In this document: piece by piece, positions 1 to 8,683 of the stretch
How the letters are laid out: every line of letters begins with the position of its first letter
How positions within the stretch are numbered: the stretch's first letter is position 1
Source of the DNA: JANJUB01 sp031386985
Lineage (GTDB): Bacteria > Armatimonadota > Fimbriimonadia > Fimbriimonadales > Fimbriimonadaceae
Assembly: GCA_031386985.1 (NCBI GenBank)
Contig: JANNCV010000001.1
Span: forward strand, 62,001-126,000
Direction of reading: 5' to 3'
Length of the DNA: 64,000 nucleotides
Notes under the pieces: generated by a model
Told to the model about the DNA's origin: nothing
Seen by the model: only the letters and a program-made list of their open reading frames with translations
Databases searched by the model: none
Position numbers and translations under genes: made by a program

Positions 1-2
1 CT

Positions 3-380
3 TTTCCGGGTCAGAAGGGTTTCGTGGGCGGTTCGATGGGCGAGATTTCGGTGATCTTGGAAGGTCTAGAATCCGAGTTGAGTGCCGAGGCTCTTTATTC
101 AACCGTTCACGGAGCGGGGCGCGTCATGTCGCGAACCCAAGCGGCCGGAAAGGTTCGAAAGGGCGTTCGGCAGGGTGGCGAGGTGACGCGAGAGATGATG
201 AACGATTGGATTCGGGAGAAGGGCGTAACCTTACGCGGGGCTGGAACGGATGAATCACCGCATTGCTACAAGCGCTTGCCCGAAGTTCTAGCGCACCACG
301 CCGGGACGATCAAGGTGTTGCACACATTGACGCCAGTTGGAGTCGCGATGGCGGGCGAAAACGAGTTCGATCCTTACTAG
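3..380 (+). CDS. rtcB: RNA-splicing ligase RtcB, C-terminal part (5' truncated by window edge)
   Basis: This is the last ~125 residues of RtcB, the cytosolic Mn2+/GTP-dependent RNA ligase that joins 2',3'-cyclic phosphate (or 3'-phosphate) and 5'-OH ends in RNA repair. The reading frame is open from base 3, so the true start lies outside the window. Recognisable family blocks are PGQKGFVGGSMG near the left edge, HGAGRVMSR, whose histidine is the residue guanylylated in characterised RtcB proteins, and DESPHCYKRLPEV, the counterpart of the usual EAPxAYKDIDxV block. The protein ends normally with a TLTPVGV tail. It is followed by a 233-bp spacer before the PPK2 gene, so there is no evidence of an operon on this side. 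Family assignment is firm; partner genes upstream are unseen. Confidence 0.93.
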   Translation, partial: FPGQKGFVGGSMGEISVILEGLESELSAEALYSTVHGAGRVMSRTQAAGKVRKGVRQGGEVTREMMNDWIREKGVTLRGAGTDESPHCYKRLPEVLAHHAGTIKVLHTLTPVGVAMAGENEFDPY

Positions 381-603
381 GATTGATTTATGTGCATGCT
401 CTTGGGGTCATTTTTCAACGTCCCCTGCCGGGGTCGGTCTTGAAAAAGCCCAAGGAAGCCGCAATCGGCCCGACTCCGTTTCCCAACTGTTCAAAATGTG
501 GCACCAAAACCGCTCTCGCGGTCCGCGCACCGCTCAGATCATCGGTAGGATTGAGTCACTTTCGCACTGAGGAAGCGGCGGGCTCAGAAACTCACTTCTA
601 CGT

Positions 604-609
604 TACAAT
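604..609 (+). promoter_or_regulatory. -10 element (TACAAT) of the PPK2 gene, leaderless geometry
   Basis: TACAAT lies 7 bases before the second of two adjacent ATG codons (617) and 4 bases before the first (614). A transcript starting 6-7 bases after the hexamer would begin at or beside the ATG. No Shine-Dalgarno sequence is visible. Confidence 0.6.
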
Positions 610-613
610 CCAC

Positions 614-1441
614 ATGATGTTTGCGCATATTGTGAAATCTGGCGAAAAAGTGGACTTGAAGGATATTCCTACCAAAAAGGATGGGGGAATGAGCGAGGAG
701 GAGGCGGAGCAGCTAACCGAACAGCTCGGGGAAGAGCTGACCGAACTGCAGGAGCTGCTCTTTGCTGCCGGAAAAACGCCGCTTCTGCTCGTTTTGCAAG
801 GACGCGATACGAGCGGCAAAGACGGCACGATTCGTCATTTGCTCAAATACATGAACGCGCAGAGCACCCGGGTGGCTCCATTCAAAGTGCCAACCCCCAT
901 CGAAATGGCTCATGACTACCTGTGGCGAGTTCATCAGCAAACTCCAGGCAAGGGCGAGACGGTGATCTTTAATCGCTCTCATTATGAAGATGTGTTGGTC
1001 GTGCGCGTGCATGAGTTCGTGCCGCCCGAAGTGTGGCAGAAGCGCTATGAGCACATCAACGACTGGGAAAAGTTGCTGACGGACACGGGGACGCTCGTCT
1101 TGAAGTTCATGCTTCACATCTCGAAGGACGAGCAAGAAGAGCGGCTGCTTGATCGCGAAAAGGAAGTTGAAAAGGCCTGGAAACTGAGCGCCGGCGATTG
1201 GAAGGAGCGCGAGTTTTGGGACAAATACACCGAAGCGTATGAAGACGTCGCCTCAAAGTGCTCACCCGAAAGCGCCCCTTGGCACATTATCTCCGCCGAC
1301 CATAAATGGTATCGGAATTTGGCCATCACGGAGGCGATTGTCGAGGGACTGAGGCCCCTAAAGAAGGGCTGGAACGCAAAGCTAGAAGAAATCGGAGCTA
1401 AAGCGAAGGAAGAACTGGCGGCTTATCGCACTACGCCTTGA
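614..1441 (+). CDS. ppk2: PPK2-family polyphosphate:nucleotide phosphotransferase
   Basis: A soluble kinase-fold protein of about 275 residues, the usual size for single-domain PPK2. These enzymes transfer phosphate between inorganic polyphosphate and nucleotides. The Walker A-like loop QGRDTSGKDGT (residues ~60-70) and the NRSHYEDVL block (~120) are the PPK2 signatures; a basic, Trp-rich stretch follows, as expected for a lid region. The open frame runs back to 263, but that part overlaps rtcB and reads as non-protein. ATG 614 or ATG 617 is preferred because a TACAAT hexamer sits directly before them. PPK2 classes differ in preferring AMP, ADP or nucleoside diphosphates; the class cannot be set from this reading. 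It stands alone, about 100 bp before lepA. Confidence 0.88.
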   Translation: MMFAHIVKSGEKVDLKDIPTKKDGGMSEEEAEQLTEQLGEELTELQELLFAAGKTPLLLVLQGRDTSGKDGTIRHLLKYMNAQSTRVAPFKVPTPIEMAHDYLWRVHQQTPGKGETVIFNRSHYEDVLVVRVHEFVPPEVWQKRYEHINDWEKLLTDTGTLVLKFMLHISKDEQEERLLDREKEVEKAWKLSAGDWKEREFWDKYTEAYEDVASKCSPESAPWHIISADHKWYRNLAITEAIVEGLRPLKKGWNAKLEEIGAKAKEELAAYRTTP

Positions 1442-1543
1442 CTTAAATCCCGTCTGCGTTCTGGAGCTAACTTGCGGAAAAAGGAGTGGCCCCTTGCGTG
1501 GCCCCGCTGAATGGGTCGTTCGTGCCACAATTGAAGTGGCCCA

Positions 1544-3340
1544 ATGGACCAATCCCACATTCGCAACTTCTGCATCATTGCGCATATTGATCATGGTAAA
1601 TCCACACTCGCTGATCGTTTGATTGAGCGTTGTGGGGCGATTCGTGGCACCGCTCAAGAGCAAATGTTGGACTCGATGGATCTAGAGCGCGAGCGCGGAA
1701 TCACCATAAAGATGGCCGCCGTTCGACTCCTGTACCGAGCGAAAAATGGGCAAGACTATCAACTCAACTTGATTGATACGCCCGGGCACGTTGATTTCAC
1801 CTACGAGGTCTCCCGAGCCCTTGCCGCTTGCGAGGGAGCGTTGTTAGTGGTTGATGCAAGCCAAGGCGTCGAGGCCCAAACCATTGCCAACGCCAATATG
1901 GCGATGAACCAAAAGTTGGAGATCATTCCAATTATCAATAAGATTGATCTTCCCCACGCCGATATTGAGCGCGCGCGGGAAGAAATCGAATCGGCTGTAG
2001 CAATTGATGCGACCGATGCCATCCCCTGCTCCGCAAAAGCTGGCATCGGGATAGATGAGATTTTGGAGGCGATTGTGGAGCGGGTTCCACCTCCTTCGGG
2101 CCACCCCGAAAAGCCCTTACGGGCTCTTATCTATGATTCGCACTTCGACGCGTATCAAGGCGCAATCGCCTATATTCGCATCATGGATGGCAGTGCCAAA
2201 AAAGGCGATAAGATTCTCATGATGGCTTCGGGGGCAACGTTTGACCTTGATTCCACCGGCCACTTCGGCCCCGCTCTCACCGTTAATGACGGCTTGGAGT
2301 GCGGTGAGGTTGGATTCCTCACGGCGGCGATCAAGAACATTGGGCACGCCCGCGTTGGCGACACCGTAACTAGTGCCGCGAACCCAACGACAGAGTCACT
2401 TCCTGGCTACCGCGATGCGCTTTCTATGGTTTTTTGTGGGCTCTATCCGACCGACGGCGATCAATATGAAGACTTGCGCGACGGCATCGAGAGGCTGCGA
2501 CTCAATGACGCCGCCCTTCAATATGAGCCCGAAACTTCGGCTGCATTGGGTTTTGGCTTCCGGTGCGGGTTCCTGGGATTACTTCACATGGATATTGCTC
2601 GGGAAAGGCTAGAGCGAGAGTTCGGGCTGGAACTCATCTTAACCGCGCCCAGCGTGGATTATCATATTGTCAAAACAAACAAGGAAGCCTTGCACATCGC
2701 CAATCCGAGTGAGTTTCCGCCTCCCCAGGAGATTGCTTCGATCACCGAGCCCGCTGTAAACGCAACCATCATGGTCCCCGTCGAGTATGTCGGGGCCGTA
2801 ATGACCCTTTGCCAAGAGCGGCGCGGCACTTATCAGCGCACGGAATACCCAACGACCAAGCGGGTCATCCTCCATTATTTGCTTCCTTTGGGCGAAATTT
2901 TGCTTGACTTTTTTGATAAGCTGAAATCCTCAACACGCGGCTATGCTAGCTTGGACTACGAATTTGCCGAATACCAGCCAGCCGATCTGGTGAAACTTGA
3001 CATCATGCTCAACGGCGACCCCGTTGATGCATTATGTTTCATCGTTCATCGCTCGTTTGCTTACAATCGAGGCAAGGCAATGGTGGAGCAGCTTCGAAAA
3101 GTCGTCCCTCGCCAACAGTATGAGGTGCGCGTTCAAGCCGCGATCGGAGCTAAAGTGATCGCCGCGGATACGATTAAGCCCTTCCGAAAGAATGTTATCG
3201 CTAAGTGCTACGGCGGAGACGTTTCTCGTAAGCGAAAGCTCCTTGAAAAGCAAAAGGAAGGCAAAAAGCGCATGAAACAGATCGGCACCGTCGAGTTGCC
3301 GCAGGAAGCGTTCTTGAGTGTGTTGAAGGTTGCCGAGTAG
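1544..3340 (+). CDS. lepA: Elongation factor 4 (LepA) GTPase
   Basis: Full-length LepA/EF4 (598 residues), a ribosome-associated translational GTPase that back-translocates stalled ribosomes. The start MDQSHIRNFCIIAHIDHGKS aligns directly with the family. G1 is AHIDHGKST, switch I/G2 is ERERGITIK, G3 is DTPGHVDF, G4 is NKID and G5 is SAKAGIG. The LepA-specific C-terminal domain is present, ending in CYGGDVSRKRKLLEKQKEGK and KRMKQIGTVELPQEAF. It ends 15 bases before the next start, but that gene carries its own TACAAT hexamer, so co-transcription is possible and not required. No anomalies seen. Confidence 0.98.
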   Translation: MDQSHIRNFCIIAHIDHGKSTLADRLIERCGAIRGTAQEQMLDSMDLERERGITIKMAAVRLLYRAKNGQDYQLNLIDTPGHVDFTYEVSRALAACEGALLVVDASQGVEAQTIANANMAMNQKLEIIPIINKIDLPHADIERAREEIESAVAIDATDAIPCSAKAGIGIDEILEAIVERVPPPSGHPEKPLRALIYDSHFDAYQGAIAYIRIMDGSAKKGDKILMMASGATFDLDSTGHFGPALTVNDGLECGEVGFLTAAIKNIGHARVGDTVTSAANPTTESLPGYRDALSMVFCGLYPTDGDQYEDLRDGIERLRLNDAALQYEPETSAALGFGFRCGFLGLLHMDIARERLEREFGLELILTAPSVDYHIVKTNKEALHIANPSEFPPPQEIASITEPAVNATIMVPVEYVGAVMTLCQERRGTYQRTEYPTTKRVILHYLLPLGEILLDFFDKLKSSTRGYASLDYEFAEYQPADLVKLDIMLNGDPVDALCFIVHRSFAYNRGKAMVEQLRKVVPRQQYEVRVQAAIGAKVIAADTIKPFRKNVIAKCYGGDVSRKRKLLEKQKEGKKRMKQIGTVELPQEAFLSVLKVAE

Positions 3341-3341
3341 C

Positions 3342-3347
3342 TACAAT
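3342..3347 (+). promoter_or_regulatory. -10 element (TACAAT) before the GTG at 3356
   Basis: TACAAT ends 8 bases before the GTG start codon and begins only 2 bases after the lepA stop. The spacing gives a leader of about 0-2 nt. Confidence 0.5.
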
Positions 3348-3355
3348 TAAGACAA

Positions 3356-5380
3356 GTGAAGCGGTCAATTTTTCCGGTTGCGACGGTTGCGGTTGCGATT
3401 TTGGCGTTTCTCGGCGTTGGGCTCTCTCGATTGAGACCCTTAATCCCGAACCCAAAGGCCGCTGAAGGAGTGGTTAACCAAGGGGATTTCGTCGCGCAAG
3501 GTTCAACCCAACCGATCCAGTGGGATGATAATCTCGCCGATTCTCTTGCCCGGGCTCGTCGCTTGGATCGCCCGGTTCTACTGTATATGGGCACGGTTTG
3601 GAACCGTAGCGGTAAGAAATTTGACCAAAAGGTTTTTACAGACAACGATGTTCAAAGCTACCTCGACCGACACTTCGCCTGTTTGCGCTTAGATTTAGAC
3701 GAAAACCCCCAATATCTCGCGTCCTTTGCGCCAATATCGCGAACCATAAACGGGGGCGTTTCGACGATTCAAATGGTTTTTCTTTTGCCAACTGGTCAAC
3801 CTTATCGCCTGTTTTTTCCGAGGGTTGGAAATGCCGATCCAACCGTGTTCTTGGCTGAGCTCGTCGAGAGTTTTGGTCAGTTTAGCAAGGTAAGAGAAGA
3901 TCCATCCTTACTTTCAGACGCGCAGAAGGTTGAGCGAAACGCGGTCTTTCAAGGGGCGATTCAACCCTCCGGCTATTCGAGCTTTTACGACGAGCTTAAG
4001 AAGGGGATTAATCGAACAAGCGGCGGTTTTGCCGGGGGCGCCGCCACCAGTCGCGCTTTGGCTTGGCGGTCATTTCTGCTCATCGGCGATATTGCAGACT
4101 TTAAAGATTCAAGCCGTGCTGCACTCTCAAGTGGGCTTGTGGATTGGCTTGACGGTGGCTTTTTTGCTGGAGCATCTGACCACGCAATCACCCAAATTGA
4201 GTTCGATAAGCCCAGCGAGCTTAATGCCGAATGCTTGCTAACCCTTGCTATGGCCTCTCGGCTAATGAATGATCCGATTTACAAAAAGGTCGCGCAGGCA
4301 ACCTTCGATTGGCTTGTCTTAATTGCCAATGACTTGGATCAGGTTCCAACTGCTCGCCTGAGTTTGGAGAACCGTTTTGATCGCGATCAGCGCTCGAGCT
4401 TTTATGCGAAGGACTTTCGGCAACTCTGGAATACCGGTAAAGTTTCGGCGACTCAGGCGAAATTCGCCATCGAATCCCTTGGGCTCGACTCGCGATTAAA
4501 CCCTTCAATGGTCGTAAAGGTTGGGTCATCTGACACTTTGCACGCGAAGAGTTTTGAACCAACCCTCGTCGCTCTTCGCAGATCAAAGGCGTCCGTAAAA
4601 TTGAAGTTCTCGGAGCCGCCGGTTGCTTCGGTAAACGGGACGGTTGCGGCTGCCTTAATCTCAAGCGCGCGCATTTGGGGCGATTCTGATCGCATGAAAT
4701 CAGCGCTGAGAATTTTTGGTGGTTTGGAAAGATTTAGGTCTCAGGTCGAGATTTCACGAACCGGGCCTTTCTTGAATCGCTCCGGTCGCTTTTCAGGCGA
4801 TTACTTGGCGTATGCCGATGCGGCGATGGCGGCCTACGTGGCTACGGGCGATGAGTCAAAATTGCAAGCTGGCGCCGAAGTCTTAAGAAGGGCGAAGACG
4901 CTGTTCGCGACTCCTGCGCCAGGAGTCTGGACCCCGATGATTACCCCGGCGAAACCCCTGCTAGCGGATGCAGATTCGCCTGATATTTTGGATTGCCAGG
5001 GCGAATCACTGATCGCCAAAATGATTAGAGTGATGACTCGCTACCGCCACTTCTTTGATGAATTTCGAGCCGACGGTGAAGCCGCCAAAGTGCACTTCTC
5101 CGGCATTGCTCCCCAGACTCGCCGACTGGGAGCTGGACTTTTCAATGCTGTTGCTGAGCATTCGGACGACGCCTATGTACTAACTGTTGGTCCAGATCGA
5201 GTCGCGATGGGGAACCGGCTGGCCAGGCGAATCCCGGTGCGATTCGTTGCGCCGCGTGCGTCCACGCAATTTACCAATCTGAAGCCAGGAGCCTACGTTG
5301 TAGCTCGCGGAAATCCGGTCGGACCTCTCAGCGAGAACGAGGTTGTAATCCGGTTATCGCCTCGGCTTTCCGTCCCGTAG
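3356..5380 (+). CDS. Membrane-anchored thioredoxin-fold protein with all-alpha C-terminal domain
   Basis: A 674-residue protein starting with an uncleaved-looking membrane anchor (residues ~5-25, IFPVATVAVAILAFLGVGL). Residues ~55-180 resemble the thioredoxin-like/DUF255 domain found in YyaL and SSP411 proteins (DRPVLLYMGTVWNRSG, then HFACLRLDLDE), but the usual CxxC is absent, so redox catalysis is unlikely. The remaining ~480 residues look like the helical (alpha/alpha toroid-like) region of the same family. Placement outside the cytoplasmic membrane is inferred from the anchor. GTG is the start, with a -10 hexamer just upstream. The next feature is tRNA-Ser. Function is unknown; family assignment is moderate. 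Confidence 0.6.
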   Translation: MKRSIFPVATVAVAILAFLGVGLSRLRPLIPNPKAAEGVVNQGDFVAQGSTQPIQWDDNLADSLARARRLDRPVLLYMGTVWNRSGKKFDQKVFTDNDVQSYLDRHFACLRLDLDENPQYLASFAPISRTINGGVSTIQMVFLLPTGQPYRLFFPRVGNADPTVFLAELVESFGQFSKVREDPSLLSDAQKVERNAVFQGAIQPSGYSSFYDELKKGINRTSGGFAGGAATSRALAWRSFLLIGDIADFKDSSRAALSSGLVDWLDGGFFAGASDHAITQIEFDKPSELNAECLLTLAMASRLMNDPIYKKVAQATFDWLVLIANDLDQVPTARLSLENRFDRDQRSSFYAKDFRQLWNTGKVSATQAKFAIESLGLDSRLNPSMVVKVGSSDTLHAKSFEPTLVALRRSKASVKLKFSEPPVASVNGTVAAALISSARIWGDSDRMKSALRIFGGLERFRSQVEISRTGPFLNRSGRFSGDYLAYADAAMAAYVATGDESKLQAGAEVLRRAKTLFATPAPGVWTPMITPAKPLLADADSPDILDCQGESLIAKMIRVMTRYRHFFDEFRADGEAAKVHFSGIAPQTRRLGAGLFNAVAEHSDDAYVLTVGPDRVAMGNRLARRIPVRFVAPRASTQFTNLKPGAYVVARGNPVGPLSENEVVIRLSPRLSVP

Positions 5381-5418
5381 GTTGCAGTCGAGTTCCAATT
5401 TGCGACATAATCTTCGGC

Positions 5419-5508
<90 letters not shown>

Positions 5509-5590
5509 CTTCTTCCAAGTTACCTGTCTTGCCATCACCGAGAGTTTGCTTGTGGGTAGGAACTCAGAGGCATGGCTTTTGCCTCGCGAA

Positions 5591-5660
5591 GGGTAAAGCG
5601 ATGTCTCACTTTGGTTTTGCCAAGGGGCTTCCCGACACATGGGTCACGTCGCTTTTACCC
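5591..5660 (+). other. Candidate structured element (three-way junction) downstream of tRNA-Ser
   Basis: Outer arms GGGTAAAGCGATGT (5591-5604) and ACGTCGCTTTTACCC (5646-5660) pair almost completely, with one extra T. Inside are two local hairpins, CTTTGG-TTTTG-CCAAGG and GGG-GCTT-CCC. It could be a small RNA, a processed 3' structure or a palindromic repeat. No homologous copy was seen elsewhere in the window. The rest of 5509-5910 holds only the small frame at 5703. Confidence 0.35.
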
Positions 5661-5702
5661 ACGCCTTCAAGTATCGTCATCGGTTAAGCTGAAGCCGGAG
5701 TC

Positions 5703-5843
5703 ATGGAACTGACGGACGGGGAGCTGCGTAAGCTCGAATGCCCGATTCGGCGAGTTCGCAAAATTGCGTTTTTCAGAGGAAGATTGGTGGTTGGCGGGAT
5801 GGATGGGGTTGTGATCCAGTCGGGTCGGGCTAAGATCGCCTAA
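5703..5843 (+). CDS. Possible small protein (46 aa), unrecognised
   Basis: An ATG frame of 46 codons starting MELTDGELRKLECPIRRVRK and ending with TAA at 5841-5843. It is basic, with a GRLVVGGMDGVVIQSG segment that reads like a beta hairpin. A GGAG lies two bases before the ATG, too close for an ideal Shine-Dalgarno. It could be a chance frame or a remnant; nothing identifies a family. It is listed because it is the only protein-like frame in the 5509-5910 interval. Confidence 0.25.
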   Translation: MELTDGELRKLECPIRRVRKIAFFRGRLVVGGMDGVVIQSGRAKIA

Positions 5844-5910
5844 CCGAAGAGGAATGCACTTGCCTCACGGTTGCTGCCGGTCAGTTTGTATCGGTAATCC
5901 GGGACGAACC

Positions 5911-6867
5911 CTAGTCGCTCATTGATTGGCAATAGGGCGAGAGACGTATCCACCAGCATGGCACAGCGGCTCGGTATGCATCATACGCGGGGCCGAACTG
6001 CGACCGCAGAAACTCCTCTTCAACTGGCCGCACAAGAATTTCCCACCAGATTCCTCCTAGCAACGCTACCGCGATGCATAAGGGCGAACCTATCGCCATT
6101 CCCACCGCCACTCCTTGCGTGATGCCGGTGGTCGCCATTGGGTTTCGGATGTAACCATAGGGGCTCGAGACGACGAGTTTGTTCGTGCACGATGAAGGTA
6201 AAGGCGTTCCCTCGCCGAGTTTAGCCATCGAATTGCCCGAGACTAAACCAACCGTTCCCGCCGCAACAAAGAGGAAGATCGCAACTGGCAAAATCCATCC
6301 CGCTTCGATCCAACTGGCACTAAATCCAAGCTGAGCTTCAATTGCGGCTATTGTCGCGGGTAGCAAGCCGAGAAACACCAACCACATTCCTGCACTTTGC
6401 AACAAGCTTTGGAGGCAATAGGATTGGCGGTCACGCTGAGCTTGCTGGAAACGAAATGGACCCCAAAGTATCTCGATCCCGCTAAACCGGAGGGCGAGGG
6501 CCGCGAGCACGCCCGATGAAAGCAACATGAGGCAAGCACCCGGATAGGATTGCGGCGAGTGGATTGCGATCCCAACCGTCAAGAGGGCGGCATACCCTTG
6601 CGCGCCAAAAGTGACCGCGGCCGCAAATCCAACCCATTTGTATCCCTTCGAGAGTGCGATAATTGTTGCGACTGAGCCGAGAAGCGCGGAAACAACATCG
6701 GGAACCAGAAACAGGTTCACAAGAGACTGACTTGAGAAGTCACCGAAAAAATAGGGTTGTGTGCCTGGATTGGCAAAGACCAGAACCCACCAACCCAAAG
6801 TTCCAAGCGCCACAAGAGAATAGGCGATCTGGGCTTCGCGACATTCGCGCTTGGATAGCGGTCTCAC
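5911..6867 (-). CDS. Integral membrane protein with isoprenylcysteine/phospholipid methyltransferase-like C-terminus
   Basis: A 318-residue polytopic membrane protein with about eight hydrophobic segments. The C-terminal third has the ICMT/PEMT pattern: SPYGYIRNPMATTGITQGVA, a further membrane segment, then RPVEEEFLRSQFGPAYDAY. In this superfamily the RNPM and EE...FG..Y blocks form the S-adenosylmethionine pocket facing the membrane, so a lipid or small hydrophobic acceptor is likely. The N-terminal half is extra relative to the smallest family members and resembles a four-helix membrane unit. GTG 6867 is chosen because a TAAACT hexamer lies exactly 6 bases upstream. It is divergent from purS with only 37 bp between start codons, so the two promoters are back to back. 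Confidence 0.7.
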   Translation of the reverse strand: MRPLSKRECREAQIAYSLVALGTLGWWVLVFANPGTQPYFFGDFSSQSLVNLFLVPDVVSALLGSVATIIALSKGYKWVGFAAAVTFGAQGYAALLTVGIAIHSPQSYPGACLMLLSSGVLAALALRFSGIEILWGPFRFQQAQRDRQSYCLQSLLQSAGMWLVFLGLLPATIAAIEAQLGFSASWIEAGWILPVAIFLFVAAGTVGLVSGNSMAKLGEGTPLPSSCTNKLVVSSPYGYIRNPMATTGITQGVAVGMAIGSPLCIAVALLGGIWWEILVRPVEEEFLRSQFGPAYDAYRAAVPCWWIRLSPYCQSMSD

Positions 6868-6873
6868 AAGTTC

Positions 6874-6879
6874 AGTTTA
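6874..6879 (-). promoter_or_regulatory. -10 element (TAAACT) for the minus-strand methyltransferase-like gene
   Basis: On the minus strand TAAACT is followed by 6 bases and then GTG (6867), a leaderless arrangement. Confidence 0.55.
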
Positions 6880-6891
6880 GCCGGATTCGTT

Positions 6892-6897
6892 CATAAT
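6892..6897 (+). promoter_or_regulatory. -10 element (CATAAT) for purSQ
   Basis: CATAAT is followed by 7 bases and the purS ATG (6905). There is no room for a Shine-Dalgarno in a transcript starting at the expected site. Confidence 0.6.
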
Positions 6898-6904
6898 TGA
6901 GTCA

Positions 6905-7135
6905 ATGCTCGTTCGCGTCTATGTGACCCTTAAACCCTCGTTACTTGACTCTGCCGGACGAACAGTCGCTCAATCGCTTTCCGGCCTCGGATTCGTCGAG
7001 GTGCAGTCCACCCGCATCGGCAAGATGATAGAGCTTGAAGTTTCAGACTACGATGAGAATCGGATCAAGGAAATGTGCAACAAGCTCCTGGCTAATCCAG
7101 TGATCGAGGATTATCGCTTTGAGGTCGTTTCGTGA
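6905..7135 (+). CDS. purS: Phosphoribosylformylglycinamidine synthase subunit PurS
   Basis: A 76-residue protein of the normal PurS size. PurS bridges PurL and PurQ in the three-subunit FGAM synthase of purine biosynthesis, channelling ammonia. The sequence runs VRVYVTLKPSLLDSAGRTVA, then GFVEVQSTRIGKMIELEV, which matches the conserved PurS beta-alpha-beta layout. It overlaps purQ by four bases (GTGA), the classic operon junction, and is expressed from the CATAAT promoter immediately upstream. purL is not adjacent in this window. Confidence 0.95.
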   Translation: MLVRVYVTLKPSLLDSAGRTVAQSLSGLGFVEVQSTRIGKMIELEVSDYDENRIKEMCNKLLANPVIEDYRFEVVS

Positions 7136-7815
7136 AGGTCGCTGTTATCCGGTTCCCCGGCTCGAATTGCGATCAAGACGCACTTCACGCCTTGCGTGAC
7201 GACGTCGGTGTCGCCGCGGAGTATGTTTGGCACCAGGACACCTCGCTCGCCGGATTTGACGCGGTCTTTTTGCCCGGCGGGTTTAGCTATGGCGATTATT
7301 TACGCTGCGGAGCGATTGCAGCAAGGGCGCCAATCATGGAAGAGGTTGTGCGATTTGCCCGGGATGGGCGGCTCGTTATTGCGGTTTGCAACGGCTTTCA
7401 AGTTGCGTGTGAAGTCGGATTGCTTCCAGGCGCGTTATTGCTCAATGAAAAACAGAAATTCCTTTGCCGGGACGTTTACTTGCGAGCTGAAAACACTCGA
7501 AGTCCATGGCTAGAGGGAATTTCAGGCCCGATCAGGCTTCCGATCGCGCATGGCGAAGGGCGGTATATCTGTGATGACGAAACCCTCAACCGAATCGAAG
7601 GAAACGGCCAAGTTGCCTTTCGATACGTTAATCCGCAAGGAGAACTTGATCAAAACTGGAACCCTAATGGATCAAAATGGGCCATCGCGGGCGTATTGAA
7701 TGAGAAGGGAAATGTGCTTGGGCTCATGCCTCACCCCGAAAGAGTGACAAAAAAGCTCCTCGGCGGCACGGATGGTTTAACAATTTTGAACGCTTTGAAG
7801 TTGGTTCGAGTCTAA
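7132..7815 (+). CDS. purQ: Phosphoribosylformylglycinamidine synthase subunit PurQ (glutaminase)
   Basis: A 227-residue class I glutamine amidotransferase that supplies ammonia for FGAM synthesis. The opening KVAVIRFPGSNCDQD and the LPGGFSYGDYLRCGA block are diagnostic. The nucleophile is Cys86 in AVCNGFQVACE, and the C-terminal triad part is the MPHPER motif. The start is the GTG overlapping the purS stop (GTGA), implying translational coupling. The product acts in the cytosol with PurS and PurL. Length and motifs are complete. Confidence 0.97.
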   Translation: MKVAVIRFPGSNCDQDALHALRDDVGVAAEYVWHQDTSLAGFDAVFLPGGFSYGDYLRCGAIAARAPIMEEVVRFARDGRLVIAVCNGFQVACEVGLLPGALLLNEKQKFLCRDVYLRAENTRSPWLEGISGPIRLPIAHGEGRYICDDETLNRIEGNGQVAFRYVNPQGELDQNWNPNGSKWAIAGVLNEKGNVLGLMPHPERVTKKLLGGTDGLTILNALKLVRV

Positions 7816-7856
7816 TGGGTAGGAACTAATCAACCGATAATTATGGTTGCGCGAAT

Positions 7857-8555
7857 ATGATAAAGAAAATTATTGTTTCTGTTGCGGTGATTTTGAGCGG
7901 TCTCGTGGTTGCTCAAGACAAGGTTACGGTTGGCAAACTTGGCCAGACCGTGAAACCCGTAAAGATCACTTCCAAGCCAGGCGGCGGGCGCACCTATTAT
8001 GCGTGCAAACCCTACGAGTATTTGGTGCTCACCGCAACGAATGATGATTACTACCGAGTCTTGCTTCAGAACGGCGCCAGCGGCTATGTAAAAATTGCAT
8101 CCGTCGCCGCCCTACCTTACGACGTTACGCGGCCGAAGTCCACTACTTTGGCGAGCCGCTCTTCTTCTAACCGTCTACCCTCCACGAATCGAGGCGCCGC
8201 CGCTACTGAAGGGCTCAAATACACCGGTACACCCTATAAATGGGGCGGAAACGACCCCAACAACGGCATAGACTGCTCTGCTTTCGTGAAATACCTTTAC
8301 GGAAAGATCGGTCTCAATCTCCCCCGAACAGCCCGTGAACAAGCCCTCGTTGGTAAACAAATCACCCGCCTCGAAGACCTTCAGCAAGGAGATCGGCTTT
8401 ACTTCTGGGATTCAAAACGCGGTCGCATTGGCCACACAGGCCTCTACCTAGGCAACGGCTACTTCGTGCACTCAAGCTCAAACAACGGTGGGGTATCTAC
8501 TGATTATCTGGGAAGCAAAAAGTGGCTGGCGATGCTAGTTTCCGCTCGCCGCTAG
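7857..8555 (+). CDS. Secreted NlpC/P60 cell-wall endopeptidase with SH3-like domain
   Basis: A 232-residue exported protein. Residues 1-19 form a signal peptide ending VVAQ. A bacterial SH3-like domain follows (~22-90, with YYRVLLQNGASGYVKI), then a Ser/Arg-rich linker, then the NlpC/P60 catalytic domain (~118-230). The catalytic Cys140 is in GIDCSAFVKYLYG, the histidine is in IGHTGLYLGNGY, and a polar third residue is expected from FVHSSSNNG. These enzymes cut peptide cross-links of peptidoglycan, commonly the D-gamma-glutamyl-diaminopimelate bond. A GATAAT hexamer sits 15 bp before the ATG, leaving a leader of about 8 nt. It is followed by tRNA-Thr on the other strand. Confidence 0.92.
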   Translation: MIKKIIVSVAVILSGLVVAQDKVTVGKLGQTVKPVKITSKPGGGRTYYACKPYEYLVLTATNDDYYRVLLQNGASGYVKIASVAALPYDVTRPKSTTLASRSSSNRLPSTNRGAAATEGLKYTGTPYKWGGNDPNNGIDCSAFVKYLYGKIGLNLPRTAREQALVGKQITRLEDLQQGDRLYFWDSKRGRIGHTGLYLGNGYFVHSSSNNGGVSTDYLGSKKWLAMLVSARR

Positions 8556-8570
8556 GCGAGAAAGCAAACC

Positions 8571-8645
8571 TGGAGCCGAAGACAGGATTTGAACCCGCGA
8601 CCCGCTGTTTACAAAACAGCTGCTCTACCCCTGAGCTACTTCGGC
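8571..8645 (-). tRNA. thrT: tRNA-Thr (anticodon TGT)
   Basis: Read on the minus strand: acceptor GCCGAAG/CTTCGGC, discriminator T, encoded CCA; D arm GCTC...GAGC; anticodon arm GCTGT-TTTGTAA-ACAGC (anticodon TGT, codon ACA); T arm GCGGG-TTCAAAT-CCTGT with two G-T pairs. It is 75 nt long including CCA and lies 15 bp after the NlpC/P60 stop. Confidence 0.96.
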
Positions 8646-8683
8646 GTTACCTCCTAATTGTTCCATATTTAGCCCACCCGTGT

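Noticed and set aside
263..613. N-terminal extension of the PPK2 frame back to 263
   Set aside because: It overlaps rtcB, reads as out-of-frame sequence of that gene and of the spacer, and lies upstream of the TACAAT/ATG unit at 604-617.
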